Positions 1 to 7,984 of a DNA stretch of 18,290 bases are shown here, one piece after another. The translations under genes were made by a program, and so were the position numbers. This DNA comes from Candidatus Izemoplasma sp. (GTDB taxonomy: Bacteria; Bacillota_I; Bacilli_A; Izemoplasmatales; Izemoplasmataceae). The stretch's first letter is position 1, and each line of letters begins with the position of its first letter. The notes under the pieces were generated by a model. That model worked only from the letters and a program-made list of their open reading frames with translations, was not told the origin of the DNA and did not search any database. The DNA lies in assembly GCA_007116205.1 (NCBI GenBank), contig SKIY01000024.1:1-18290 (forward strand), in the 5' to 3' direction.

Positions 1-621
1 AAAGAGGCCGTTTTAACAATTACAAAAAAGATTGTCGATATGGTTTTTAAAGAAAATACGATTTTAATACCTTTACTTGCGGATACGTTAAACTTATATA
101 ACTTTATAAAAATAGCTGAAGCAAGTGATGAAATCGGGTATTTTCTTGAAAAACCAGCTGTGATGTGGCATGTAGAATCAACGGACTCTGAAACAGAAGA
201 CGTAAAGACGAACACCGCAGAGGTAGTGTTTGATGCTGGGGCTTTACCACAAGCTGTTGTGAATGCGATGTTAAATACGCTGCCGCTAGACCTTACGTTT
301 GTTGATGCTGATGGTCACGTACGGTATTTTACGCAAGGAAAAGAACGTATTTTCGACCGCCCAAAAACAATTTTAGGCAGACATGTAAATATGTGTCATC
401 CCCCTGCCAGCGTACATATCGTTGAAAAGATTGTCGAAGCGTTTAGAACCGGTGAAAAAGATCATGAAGATTTTTGGATTGAGCTACGCGGACAGTTTTT
501 ACATATTCGCTATTTTGCGGTAAGAGATGCTGAAGGGACATTTTTAGGCACATTAGAAATGACTCAAAATGTGGCCCCGATACGCGCACTTGAAGGCGAA
601 AAGCGTTTGATGGACGAATGA
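1..621 (+). CDS. DUF438/hemerythrin/PAS sensor protein, C-terminal part (5' truncated by window)
   Basis: The reading frame is open from base 1, so the N-terminus lies outside the window; 206 codons remain. The first ~50 residues (KEAVLTITKKIVDMVFKE, then ILIPLL and DEIGYFLEKP) look like the end of the hemerythrin-like region of DUF438 proteins. After a variable linker, residues ~80-200 form a PAS_10-type domain with the family landmarks LPLDLTFVDADG, VRYFTQGKERIF, GRHVNMCHPP and FLGTLEMTQ, ending in LEGEKRLMDE. Full-length relatives usually carry DUF438, hemerythrin and PAS in that order with no output domain, and are thought to sense oxygen, NO or redox state; that role is inferred. No kinase or DNA-binding part follows, because the stop comes straight after the PAS domain. 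The stop codon overlaps the start of the next gene (ATGA), so the two are translationally coupled. An internal ATG at 40 is not the true start. Confidence 0.85.
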   Translation, partial: KEAVLTITKKIVDMVFKENTILIPLLADTLNLYNFIKIAEASDEIGYFLEKPAVMWHVESTDSETEDVKTNTAEVVFDAGALPQAVVNAMLNTLPLDLTFVDADGHVRYFTQGKERIFDRPKTILGRHVNMCHPPASVHIVEKIVEAFRTGEKDHEDFWIELRGQFLHIRYFAVRDAEGTFLGTLEMTQNVAPIRALEGEKRLMDE

Positions 622-1010
622 TGCTAAAAGCAATATATGTATTTTTAGGGACAGTTTGTTTGGTATTAGGAAGTATTGGTGTTGTTTTACCGTTAGTGCC
701 AACCACACCATTTTTGCTTTTGACTGCCTATTTTTACGCAAAAGGGTCGAAACGTTTTCATGATTGGTTTATTGCAACGTGGCTTTACCGTAAGCATTTA
801 AAAACTTTTGCGGAAAACCGGGCAATGACAATAAAACAAAAAATGTCGTTATTATTGTTTGTCGATTTTATGTTATTGTTTCCGTTTATTTTACTACCCT
901 ACACTTGGGCTAAACCGCTAATTATTGTGCTTGTAATAAGCAAATACACCTATTTCTTTACAGCCGTAAAAACGATTAAGAAAGAAGCAGTTAAAACCAG
1001 CATTTCATAA
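618..1010 (+). CDS. DUF454 (YbaN-type) inner-membrane protein
   Basis: A 130-residue integral membrane protein. It has an N-terminal hydrophobic helix (~6-24), the family hallmark GVVLPLVPTTPFLLL (~21-35), an amphipathic stretch with FHDW and the Y-R-K-H-L region, and two more hydrophobic helices (~78-97 and 100-117). The order and spacing match DUF454/YbaN proteins, which have no established biochemical function. The start overlaps the previous stop by 4 bases; the adjacent ATG at 621 would serve equally well. The overlap suggests co-expression with the PAS/hemerythrin protein, but no functional link is visible. Its TAA stop lies in the loop of the downstream terminator hairpin. Confidence 0.85.
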   Translation: MMLKAIYVFLGTVCLVLGSIGVVLPLVPTTPFLLLTAYFYAKGSKRFHDWFIATWLYRKHLKTFAENRAMTIKQKMSLLLFVDFMLLFPFILLPYTWAKPLIIVLVISKYTYFFTAVKTIKKEAVKTSIS

Positions 1011-1030
1011 GTGAAATGCTGGCTTTTTTT
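997..1030 (+). terminator. Bidirectional rho-independent terminator with a stop codon in its loop
   Basis: A perfect 11-bp stem (997-1007 with 1012-1022, CCAGCATTTCA and its complement) closes a 4-base loop and is followed by C and seven T. On the other strand the stem is followed by TTTT, so it can also end the convergent gamma-carbonic-anhydrase gene. The TAA stop of the DUF454 gene begins at the first loop base. Confidence 0.9.
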
Positions 1031-1532
1031 ATGGTGTATAATCTTTTAATAGTTGGACATAAAAATCTTTATTATCTAAAATGGCTCGGATGTCTTCATC
1101 ACTCAATGTTTTGACGATTTTCATCGGATTTCCAACCACCAATGTTTTTTCAGGTACTTTTTTACCAGGTGGCACGACACAGCCTGCAGCTACAAGTGCA
1201 TGTTTGCCGACAATCGCTTGGTCTAAAATAATACTGCCCATTCCGATTAACGCTTCATCCTCTACGGTAGCAGCGTGGATAATCGCACCGTGTCCAACCG
1301 TAACATTTTTACCGATAATTGTAGGCATATTCGTATTGGTGTGAATAATGGCGCCATCTTGGATATTGGTGTTTTCTCCAATGACAACCCGGTCCATATC
1401 GCCGCGGATGACGGCGTTATACCATACCCCGACGTAATCGTTTAATGTGACATCACCAATCACGCGTGCCCCATCAAATATACTAGCCGTTTCAGATACA
1501 TGTGGTGTTTTCCCTTTATATGTTTGAATCAT
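1029..1532 (-). CDS. Gamma-carbonic-anhydrase family hexapeptide-repeat protein
   Basis: A 167-residue left-handed beta-helix protein of the YrdA/PaaY/YtoA class. Imperfect hexapeptide repeats run from about residue 15 to 130 (for example VIGDVTL, VVIGENTNI, TIIGKNVTV, ALIGMGSII, AIVGKHALV), followed by a C-terminal helix. The three histidines that bind zinc in gamma-class enzymes are present as H64 (AIIH), H81 (VGH) and H86 (AIIH), and the conserved WYNAVIRGD lies at 37-45. Carbonic anhydrase or hydrolase activity has not been shown for most short members, so the function is open. I chose the ATG at 1532 because GGAGG lies 8 bases upstream; the longer frame from GTG 1550 would put the ribosome site inside the coding region. 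It is a single gene, convergent with the DUF454 gene. Confidence 0.9.
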   Translation of the reverse strand: MIQTYKGKTPHVSETASIFDGARVIGDVTLNDYVGVWYNAVIRGDMDRVVIGENTNIQDGAIIHTNTNMPTIIGKNVTVGHGAIIHAATVEDEALIGMGSIILDQAIVGKHALVAAGCVVPPGKKVPEKTLVVGNPMKIVKTLSDEDIRAILDNKDFYVQLLKDYTP

Positions 1533-1634
1533 ACGCATCACCTCCATCACATTATAGCATATAACCAGGCGTAAGCTTAAAAAACACGAATTTAAAACCG
1601 AATAAATTCACCATCGCATTAACAATAATTCGTT

Positions 1635-1663
1635 AAGACAAGGGGTTCTGAATATGCTATAAT
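1635..1663 (+). promoter_or_regulatory. Sigma-A type promoter for the TM2/DUF445/SbcDC-like operon
   Basis: AAGACA (1635-1640) and a perfect TATAAT (1658-1663) are separated by 17 bases. A TG one base before the -10 makes it an extended -10 promoter. It lies 32 bases upstream of the ATG at 1696. Confidence 0.7.
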
Positions 1664-1695
1664 AAATGTAATGTCACTACTACATAGAGGTGCTT

Positions 1696-2235
1696 ATGCG
1701 TTGTAAACATTGTTCTACAAAAATAACGAGTGATCATAAATATTGTCCGCGTTGTGGTGCAACGCTCGAGACACAAAAAATGAAGTCATCCTCATCATCG
1801 CGCAACGTTGAAAGTCGGTGTGATTTTTGTAATGGCACCCTTAAAAACAGCGAAGCATTTTGTTCGCATTGTGGTAAAGCAAATGATGCCTATCAAGAAC
1901 CACAAAAAAAACGTAGTGACGCTGTAAGTTCTACCATTTCAAATGATTCCGCAAATCACTATGTTCCGAGTACTCCCCAATACGAAGTTTCAACATCTCG
2001 ACCACTTAAATCAAGAACCGTAGCAGGATTACTAGCGATATTTTTAGGTACGCTTGGCGTGCATAACTTTTATTTAGGAAATACCACAAAAGCGATTGTT
2101 CAGCTATTAGTCACATTTTTCGGTGGGGCGATCGGCGGACCCGTTATTGTAATGATTTGGGGATTTGTAGAAGGCATTATGATTCTTTCAGGATCGATTA
2201 ATACAGATGGCTATAACCGCCCATTAAAGAATTAG
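1696..2235 (+). CDS. Double zinc-ribbon, TM2-domain membrane protein
   Basis: A 179-residue protein with two parts. The N-terminus has two four-cysteine zinc ribbons: C3/C6/C17/C20 and C42/C45/C56/C59, both of CxxC...CxxC type. A Ser/Pro-rich linker (~65-105) leads to a TM2 domain (~106-165). The TM2 domain starts with a charged KSR, then a hydrophobic helix, the hallmark GVHNFYLGN turn, and a second helix with WGFVEGI. TM2 proteins are widespread and of unknown function; the ribbons are predicted to sit in the cytoplasm. The ATG at 1696 follows AGAGG by 5 bases; the in-frame GTG at 1690 lies inside the ribosome site and was rejected. It is the first gene of a four-gene unit, 10 bases ahead of the DUF445 gene. 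Confidence 0.88.
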   Translation: MRCKHCSTKITSDHKYCPRCGATLETQKMKSSSSSRNVESRCDFCNGTLKNSEAFCSHCGKANDAYQEPQKKRSDAVSSTISNDSANHYVPSTPQYEVSTSRPLKSRTVAGLLAIFLGTLGVHNFYLGNTTKAIVQLLVTFFGGAIGGPVIVMIWGFVEGIMILSGSINTDGYNRPLKN

Positions 2236-2245
2236 GAGTGAAAAC

Positions 2246-2845
2246 ATGAATATATATTTACAGTTTGTTTTAATGGTTACCATTGGCGGCTTAATTGGGT
2301 ATAGTACAAATAAAGTCGCGGTTCGAATGTTGTTTAGACCGTTAAAACCGCGCCGGGTTTTATTTTTTAAAGTACAAGGATTACTACCAAAACGTAAATC
2401 GTTAATTGCGCAATCTATGGGGCAAACGATTGAAGCCGAACTGTTATCGAAAGACGATATTTTTAACAGTTTTATGACAGAAGATTCGATGGAGAAATTT
2501 AAAAATCTTTTAAAAGAAGAACTGTCAAAGAAAATTAGTACTGTCGTCCCGTCAATGTTTCGAAGTATGTTAGGTCCAAACCTCGATACGATGATCCAAC
2601 AGTTTATAGATACTGAGGGAGACCGGTTAATTAAAAGCTTATTTGATCATATTAAAGATGAAGGGCTTAAAAATTTAGATATTCCATCATTAGTAGAAGA
2701 AAAAGTTGAAGCGATGGACTTTTTAAAGTTTGAAGCACTTGTTTTAAACGTTGTCCGTAAAGAGTTAAGACATATTGAGTATGTTGGATTATTCCTCGGT
2801 CTTATTATTGGGGCTATTCAGTTTGTAATCGTAACGGTGTTTTAG
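2246..2845 (+). CDS. Short DUF445 (YheB-like) membrane protein
   Basis: A 199-residue protein with an N-terminal hydrophobic helix (~3-22) that leads into the DUF445 signature GGLIGYSTNKVAVRMLFRP and then QGLLPKRK. A soluble, charged helical middle follows (~50-175), and a C-terminal helix (~178-198) contains GLFLGLIIGAIQ. Both conserved ends of the family are therefore present. The middle is short: from memory, Bacillus YheB is roughly twice as long, so this is a compact form. Function is unknown. AGGAGTG lies 5 bases before the ATG. From memory, DUF445 genes often neighbour yhaO/yhaN-type genes in Bacilli, which agrees with the next two genes here. Confidence 0.85.
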   Translation: MNIYLQFVLMVTIGGLIGYSTNKVAVRMLFRPLKPRRVLFFKVQGLLPKRKSLIAQSMGQTIEAELLSKDDIFNSFMTEDSMEKFKNLLKEELSKKISTVVPSMFRSMLGPNLDTMIQQFIDTEGDRLIKSLFDHIKDEGLKNLDIPSLVEEKVEAMDFLKFEALVLNVVRKELRHIEYVGLFLGLIIGAIQFVIVTVF

Positions 2846-2862
2846 GGAGAGGATGAAGGGTT

Positions 2863-3930
2863 ATGAAATTTGTTCATACCGCAGATTTACATTTAGGGAT
2901 GGTTATGAAACATGCCACTTTTGCTTCAAGCGACGCGCATTTGGCGCGCGTTTACGAGCTAGAAGCGGCATTTTATCGTTTATTAGACCACGTTAAAGAA
3001 AGTAAAACAGACTATTTATTCATCACTGGTGATTTGTTTGATCATCCCCATGTCGGTATCACGAAAGTCGAGTCGTTTTTTAAACGGTTATCAGAACTCG
3101 ACACAGAAACGTTTATCGTCATCGGTAATCATGATACCTTTTTACATAATGAAGCATATAAATATTTAAATGACTATCAAAACATTCATTTCTTTGATGC
3201 GAATCATCATGTTGTACATTTAGATAACATCGATGTTTATGGGATGAATACCCGGGATTTTAGCGTCGCTACCCTCACCGCTTTAAACGCATCATTAAAT
3301 ACAAGTAAAATCAATGTGCTCTGTCTTCACGGGGATCTTTACAATCCCAAAGATGATCACTACTTAACCGACATAGCCACTTTAGCACAAACTAATTTTG
3401 ATTATATTGCTTTAGGACATATTCATAAACACGCCTTTTTAAAACCACATATTGCTTATTCAGGTAATTTAGAACCTGTCGATTTTTCTGAAACAAGCGA
3501 ACGCGGGTTTATTGAGGGGACACTTAGTAAACCAGTCAAAGCACATTTTGTTCCATTTGCAACGCGACACTTTATTGTCCGTGAAATCACCTTAACCCCA
3601 GATGATAACAGTCATACGTTAAGACAAAAACTCGATAAAAAAATCACTGAAGAAGAAAAAAATAAAGATTTTATCCGCATTGAACTTCATGGAGTCGTCG
3701 ATAAAACATTTGTATTAAATGCGGCATTATTTGATGATATTAAACGAGAGTATTACTACATAGAATTTAAAGATAAAACGCGTGTTGACTTGGATTTAGA
3801 AACGTTAAAACGTACCTATAAAGATACATTGATCGCGCATTTAATCGAAGATGCTGAAAAAGATAACACATTAGATGACGAAAGCTTACTGCGTGCACTC
3901 CGTGTTTTACTAGAAACGGAGGCGAAATAA
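2863..3930 (+). CDS. Mre11/SbcD-like DNA exonuclease (YhaO type)
   Basis: A 355-residue calcineurin-like metallophosphoesterase with every metal-binding motif of the Mre11/SbcD family: D8-x-H10 (TADLHLG), D57 (ITGDLFDH), N89-H90 (IGNHD), H156 (LHGDLY) and H186-x-H188 (ALGHIHKH). The C-terminal part (~230-355) is the partner-binding and capping region. Such proteins form a complex with a Rad50/SbcC-type ATPase and process DNA ends during repair. Here the ATPase gene follows with a 1-base overlap (TAATG), so the pair is almost certainly co-translated. The start is supported by a purine-rich GGGAGAGGATGAAGGG just upstream. DUF445 linkage and the hook-less partner make the YhaO subtype more likely than classical SbcD, but I cannot confirm that by alignment. 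Confidence 0.92.
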   Translation: MKFVHTADLHLGMVMKHATFASSDAHLARVYELEAAFYRLLDHVKESKTDYLFITGDLFDHPHVGITKVESFFKRLSELDTETFIVIGNHDTFLHNEAYKYLNDYQNIHFFDANHHVVHLDNIDVYGMNTRDFSVATLTALNASLNTSKINVLCLHGDLYNPKDDHYLTDIATLAQTNFDYIALGHIHKHAFLKPHIAYSGNLEPVDFSETSERGFIEGTLSKPVKAHFVPFATRHFIVREITLTPDDNSHTLRQKLDKKITEEEKNKDFIRIELHGVVDKTFVLNAALFDDIKREYYYIEFKDKTRVDLDLETLKRTYKDTLIAHLIEDAEKDNTLDDESLLRALRVLLETEAK

Positions 3931-6272
3931 TGCGTATCGTTAAACTGATTATTCAAGGCTTTGGCCAATTTAAAAATAAAACGTTTGATTTTAAACCAGG
4001 CCTTAATATTATTGAAGGGTTAAATGAAAGTGGAAAAACCACCTTGCACGCATTTATCGAAGCGATGTTTTATGGATTTGTCAATCCTGAAACAAAAGTA
4101 AAAAAACTGCTAGAAGCCCATGACCGCTATGAACCAAAAGCCACCGATGTATACGGCGGAAGCATGATTATCGAACATGAAAAAACACTGTATAGAATTA
4201 CCAGAAACTTAAAAAAACGTAACCGCGACCCACTCACCATTATTAAAGAATCAACCGGGGAAGATATTACCAAAACCCTTGATATCGATCCCGTCAGTAA
4301 AACCGCAGATATTGGGAAATGGTTAAATATTCCTTATACGCTTTATCAAAATACGTTAAGCATACGCCAACTAGAAGCACGCACCAGTGATAATGTGGGC
4401 GAACTTTTAATGCAGCGGTTAAGTAATTTAACCACTGCCGCAAGCGAATCGCTCTCTCCACAAAAAGCGATTAAAAGCTTAGAAGAAGAACTTACAAAAA
4501 TTGGGACAGACCGTGCAAGTACAAGACCATACGCGAAAAACCTCGCAGACATTGAACAATTAAATACACAAAAAGCAGCGGTTTTAAAAATGTATGAAAC
4601 GCTTTTAGCGTTAAAAACAGACGTAGAAAAAGAAAAACAAACTGTTTATGCCCTTACCCAAAGCAAAACAGACTTAGAACAACAAATCACAGCGAAAGAA
4701 AACACCATCAAACGTAAACGCTACGAAATGATCGACGCACTAATGAAAGAAAAAGAAGCAAAAACGATTGAGCTTGAATCCTTATCTGCATATAAAACAT
4801 TTAATCCAGACGACTTAGAGCACTATCAAGCGCTCAATCATCATATTAAAACCACACAAGAGCGGATACAAGAAAACGCTAAACGGATTGAAGCTTTAGA
4901 AAAAGACATCACTGAGCTTCAAAAAACAACCGAAAACGCTGTAGACATGGATGCGGTAAAAGAAGACCGTAGAAAATTGTTAGAATTCGACCGTCAAATA
5001 GATTTAGAACGCTTACAAACATTACGGGTTGCACAGAAAGAATCGATCGAACAAACAACGCAATTAAATACTAAACGTAAAGCCCTCGAATTAAAACAAT
5101 CACGCGCTTTAAAACGCTGGTTTTTAATCATTCCATTAGTGATTGGTTTTATTTACGCCGTGAAATTGACTAAACTCAACACGGCACTGATGCATATAAG
5201 AAATCAAAAAGATGTCATTGATGCAGACTTAAACACCATCGAAGCCATAGTAAAAAAACGCGATGCATTACTTGATAAACACCACGCCGATGATTTAGAA
5301 GCATTTGAAGATTACTATGAAGATGTATTAGCGCAAATCAATATCAAGCGTGCAATAGAAGAAAAACAAGAAAGTATAGAGACTTTTACAAAACAACAGT
5401 CAGCTTTAAAAAGCACTTTAAAAAAAGATCAAGAAGCGCTTGATAAATTATCAGCGCATTATGACGTTACTGACTATGAAGGATTAAAAAATACCCGAGA
5501 TAAACATAAACAATACCGCGCGCATCAGCGCGAGATTGATAATATTACTACCCGTATCAACGATTACCTTGATGGGCTAGATTATCAAGCATTTAAAGCG
5601 TCAATCGACTTTCAAGCACCACACGTAAAGACGGATGATTTAGAAACGATTCAAAATCGTTTAGCAGCGCTTTTAGAAAGCATCCAAAATAAGAAACTAT
5701 CGATAGAGCGTAACGAGAGCACAATCGAAACACAAGAAAAACAACACGAACCACTCGAAGCAATTGAACAAAAACTTCTGCAATGTATGCGTAAAAAAGA
5801 AGCGTTTGATCAAGAGCGCAGTGTCATTGAACAAGCTATTAAACGTATTGAAACTGCCACAAAAGCCATCGAAGAAAACTTTGCGCCGGTTTTATCAGCA
5901 TCGATTAAAACGTATTTAAAACAGTTTACCGATGCGCGTTATAGCGATATTCGTGTCGCAAAAGATTTACTGTTTAAAGTATACGACCACCGCTATGAAC
6001 AATTTGAATCAGCCCTACATTTTTCACAAGGGACCACTGATCAAGTGTATTTTGCGATGCGGCTAGGCATGCTTGATGCATTAAACCAAAAAACACTACC
6101 GCTTTTGCTAGATGATGCTTTCGTCTCCTATGATGATCACCGCTTAAACCATGTTTTAGAAGTTTTAAAAACAATGATAAAATCAAGACAAATCATTCTT
6201 TTTACTTGCCAAAGAAGAGAACACCATCTCAGTGAGAAAACCGCTTTAAAACACCATTATATTACCTTATAG
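3930..6272 (+). CDS. Rad50/SbcC-like AAA ATPase without zinc hook (YhaN type)
   Basis: A 780-residue SMC-like ATPase. The N-terminal head has Walker A G30-LNESGK-T37 after the typical opening IVKLIIQGFGQFKNKTFDF. Two long Lys/Glu/Gln-rich coiled-coil arms occupy ~200-390 and ~420-660. The C-terminal head holds the ABC signature region FSQGTTDQVYFAMRLG (~696-711) and Walker B LPLLLDDAFVSYDDHRL (~722-738). There is no CxxC zinc hook; the only cysteines are single ones near residues ~618 and ~764. A short hydrophobic segment (W397-V411, flanked by KR and K) sits where the hook would be, so the tip may touch or enter the membrane. This arrangement resembles YhaN more than SbcC. The protein seems shorter than YhaN as I remember it (over 900 residues). 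ACGGAGG precedes the start; the gene overlaps the nuclease gene by 1 base. Confidence 0.88.
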   Translation: MRIVKLIIQGFGQFKNKTFDFKPGLNIIEGLNESGKTTLHAFIEAMFYGFVNPETKVKKLLEAHDRYEPKATDVYGGSMIIEHEKTLYRITRNLKKRNRDPLTIIKESTGEDITKTLDIDPVSKTADIGKWLNIPYTLYQNTLSIRQLEARTSDNVGELLMQRLSNLTTAASESLSPQKAIKSLEEELTKIGTDRASTRPYAKNLADIEQLNTQKAAVLKMYETLLALKTDVEKEKQTVYALTQSKTDLEQQITAKENTIKRKRYEMIDALMKEKEAKTIELESLSAYKTFNPDDLEHYQALNHHIKTTQERIQENAKRIEALEKDITELQKTTENAVDMDAVKEDRRKLLEFDRQIDLERLQTLRVAQKESIEQTTQLNTKRKALELKQSRALKRWFLIIPLVIGFIYAVKLTKLNTALMHIRNQKDVIDADLNTIEAIVKKRDALLDKHHADDLEAFEDYYEDVLAQINIKRAIEEKQESIETFTKQQSALKSTLKKDQEALDKLSAHYDVTDYEGLKNTRDKHKQYRAHQREIDNITTRINDYLDGLDYQAFKASIDFQAPHVKTDDLETIQNRLAALLESIQNKKLSIERNESTIETQEKQHEPLEAIEQKLLQCMRKKEAFDQERSVIEQAIKRIETATKAIEENFAPVLSASIKTYLKQFTDARYSDIRVAKDLLFKVYDHRYEQFESALHFSQGTTDQVYFAMRLGMLDALNQKTLPLLLDDAFVSYDDHRLNHVLEVLKTMIKSRQIILFTCQRREHHLSEKTALKHHYITL

Positions 6273-6302
6273 AAAACGCCTAGTGGAAACAGGCGTTTTC
6301 TA
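6270..6302 (+). terminator. Probable intrinsic terminator after the SbcDC-like operon
   Basis: A perfect 12-bp inverted repeat (6270-6281 with 6291-6302, core AAAACGCC and GGCGTTTT) has a 9-base loop. The T-run is paired within the stem and not followed by more T, so termination may be partial. The left arm begins at the TAG stop of the ATPase gene. Confidence 0.6.
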
Positions 6303-6312
6303 CGCTTATAAT
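6284..6312 (+). promoter_or_regulatory. Possible promoter for the PHP phosphatase gene
   Basis: TGGAAA (6284-6289, four of six consensus bases) and TATAAT (6307-6312) are spaced by 17 bases. The -35 lies in the loop of the preceding hairpin. A second candidate is the extended -10 TGTTACAAT at 6333-6341, but its transcript would start almost at the ribosome site. Confidence 0.45.
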
Positions 6313-6363
6313 AAAAAAATCACCATAAAACATGTTACAATAATGAAGAGAGAGGGTGACTTT

Positions 6364-7188
6364 ATGAAAGCAGATTTACACATGCACACAACCGAGTCAG
6401 ATGGGCGTTTAACACGCGAAGCCCTTTTCAAACGTGCCCGTGATAAGGGAATCGATTTAATTGCGATTACAGACCATGACGTTTGCCGTCATGTTGATGA
6501 TAATTATCGCTTAGCAGAAAAGTATGGTGTTAAATATATTCCCGGTATTGAACTATCAACGCTTGAAGAAGGTAAAAACGTTCATATTTTAGGCTATTTT
6601 AGAGATGACGCTTATAAAGCAAAAGCGATGGAAGCGTATTACGTTTACATAAAAAAAGGCCGCGAAAACCGCGCCAAACAATTTGTAAAAAACTTAAAAA
6701 CGTATTACGATATCGAGATTACCTATGAAGATATTTTAGCGGTATCCCATGGGATTATCGCAAGACCACACATAGCCAAAGCAATCATGAAAAAGTACCC
6801 AGAGTATGAACACAATGAAATATTTAATAAGTTTATTGGTGACCACACGGAAGCATACGTACCAAGTACAGAACTTAGTGTACAAGAAGGCATCGATCTA
6901 TTAAGAAAACATAACGCTTTAGTTGTTTTAGCGCATCCAAAACTACTAAAGGTTCATATTCACGATCAAGTATTGGCTTACGATTTTGATGGTATTGAAG
7001 CCATTTATGCACTCCATGATACGCGTGATAGCGACTATTACATCGACTATGCGCAACGCAAAAACATCCTAATCACTGCAGGCAGTGATTACCACGGCAT
7101 CCCTAATGATACCAAACACAAAGATATAGGGGACGTGACGTTAGAAGGAAAAGCGCTTGAGCAGTTTTTAAATGTTCTGAGTCAGTAA
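6364..7188 (+). CDS. PHP-domain metal-dependent phosphatase (TrpH/YciV type)
   Basis: A 274-residue polymerase-and-histidinol-phosphatase domain protein. The metal-binding motifs appear in order: H6-x-H8 (DLHMHTTESDG), D37-H38-D39 (AITDHD), E63 (PGIEL), H74 (VHILGY), R134-P-H136, H191 (LAHP) and D242-x-H244 (GSDYHG). This set and the ~275-residue length match the TrpH/YciV family. Characterised members hydrolyse 3',5'-nucleoside bisphosphates such as pAp or act as 5'-3' exoribonucleases; which applies here is unknown. I chose the ATG at 6364: AGGG lies 7 bases upstream and the family's HxH motif sits within the first ten residues. A frame open back to 6283 adds 27 non-conserved residues and crosses the terminator and promoter, so it was rejected. 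The gene stands alone, ended by a hairpin shared with the convergent isoprenoid operon. Confidence 0.88.
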   Translation: MKADLHMHTTESDGRLTREALFKRARDKGIDLIAITDHDVCRHVDDNYRLAEKYGVKYIPGIELSTLEEGKNVHILGYFRDDAYKAKAMEAYYVYIKKGRENRAKQFVKNLKTYYDIEITYEDILAVSHGIIARPHIAKAIMKKYPEYEHNEIFNKFIGDHTEAYVPSTELSVQEGIDLLRKHNALVVLAHPKLLKVHIHDQVLAYDFDGIEAIYALHDTRDSDYYIDYAQRKNILITAGSDYHGIPNDTKHKDIGDVTLEGKALEQFLNVLSQ

Positions 7189-7197
7189 ACGATTAAC

Positions 7198-7239
7198 AAA
7201 ACGCGCAGACGCACACATGTGTGCATCTACGCGTTTTTT
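7198..7239 (+). terminator. Bidirectional terminator between convergent units
   Basis: AAAACGCG, AGA and GCACACA on the left pair with TGTGTGC, TCT and CGCGTTTT on the right, interrupted by two C-A mismatches, around a palindromic centre; six T run from 7234 to 7239. The reverse strand reads into TTTT, so it can also end the DUF92 gene. Confidence 0.85.
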
Positions 7240-7249
7240 AATACCTGTA

Positions 7250-7984
7250 TTAGCGCATAAAAAGAATAAAAAACAATAAAACAGTAAGCAAATTCGCAAA
7301 GAAATTAACAAGATTGTTTGACAACCACGGCATCCCAAAAGCAATTTCAGCTTTTTCTGTTTTGGTTTCAGTCATTTTACCTTCATCTAAATACTTAACT
7401 TGTATTGTTCCTAACATACTATCTATAACACTGCCAAGTACTCCAAATGCAGCAATCAGTAATAGCAGTGAAAAATCATTTAAAACAAGATAACTTAATC
7501 CCGCAAAAAGCAGTGAAGCTAAAATACTTCCGATAAATCCCAAAATCGTTACGCCACCAGATAAACCAGTTTGCATAATCTTATAAGTAAATATATGTCT
7601 AGGAAGCTTTCTAGATAATCGCCCGATTTCATTACTCCATGTATCACTTGCACTAATGGTGACACTTAAAAAGAAAAGGATGTAATAAGTTTCGTTGTTG
7701 TAAAAGAAGTATAATACCGCAAATAAAGTAGCGATACCGCCATTTGCAAAAACTTGTAATGCGGTACGATTACTAGGCCGTTTTTCTTTAGCCAAACGCC
7801 CAAGCAAAGTTGACGTTAAAAAAAACAAGATTAAGTATAAAAAAGCAAACCATCCTGCCGCGCCATAAACAACGGTACCAAGAATGATTGCCATCACTGC
7901 ACCGCTATAGCTTAAGCTGTTTTTAACATAAGCCGCCACAGCAATTAATGTACTGAGCATGAAACCGATCAAAACGGTTACCAT
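7250..7984 (-). CDS. DUF92 / VTE6-like prenyl-phosphate kinase, membrane protein
   Basis: A 244-residue polytopic membrane protein with at least six hydrophobic segments. The DUF92 landmarks are clear: NSLSYSGAVMAIILG near the N-terminus, FANGGIATLF (~79-88), TISASDTWSNEIG (~109-121), the Gly/Ser turn QTGLSGGVTILG (~137-148), LGSVIDSMLGTIQ (~182-194) and WLSNNLVNFFANL near the end. In plants and cyanobacteria this family includes VTE6, which phosphorylates phytyl phosphate to phytyl diphosphate. The chain length used here is unknown. The gene overlaps the upstream VTE5-like kinase gene by 7 bases (ATGGTAA) and has GGGGTGATG just before its start. This is the strongest argument that the two kinases act in sequence. 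Annotation pipelines often call such genes only hypothetical or DUF92. Confidence 0.88.
   Translation of the reverse strand: MVTVLIGFMLSTLIAVAAYVKNSLSYSGAVMAIILGTVVYGAAGWFAFLYLILFFLTSTLLGRLAKEKRPSNRTALQVFANGGIATLFAVLYFFYNNETYYILFFLSVTISASDTWSNEIGRLSRKLPRHIFTYKIMQTGLSGGVTILGFIGSILASLLFAGLSYLVLNDFSLLLLIAAFGVLGSVIDSMLGTIQVKYLDEGKMTETKTEKAEIAFGMPWLSNNLVNFFANLLTVLLFFILFMR

Noticed and set aside
1551..1556. TATAAT on the minus strand just upstream of the gamma-carbonic-anhydrase gene
   Set aside because: A transcript from it would begin at or inside the ribosome site and no -35 match is visible at the right distance.
3930..6272. Classical SbcC with a zinc hook
   Set aside because: No CxxC occurs anywhere in the 780 residues; the apex is hydrophobic instead.
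6283..6363. N-terminal extension of the PHP phosphatase
   Set aside because: It crosses the terminator and promoter region, and the conserved HxH motif and ribosome site place the start at 6364.
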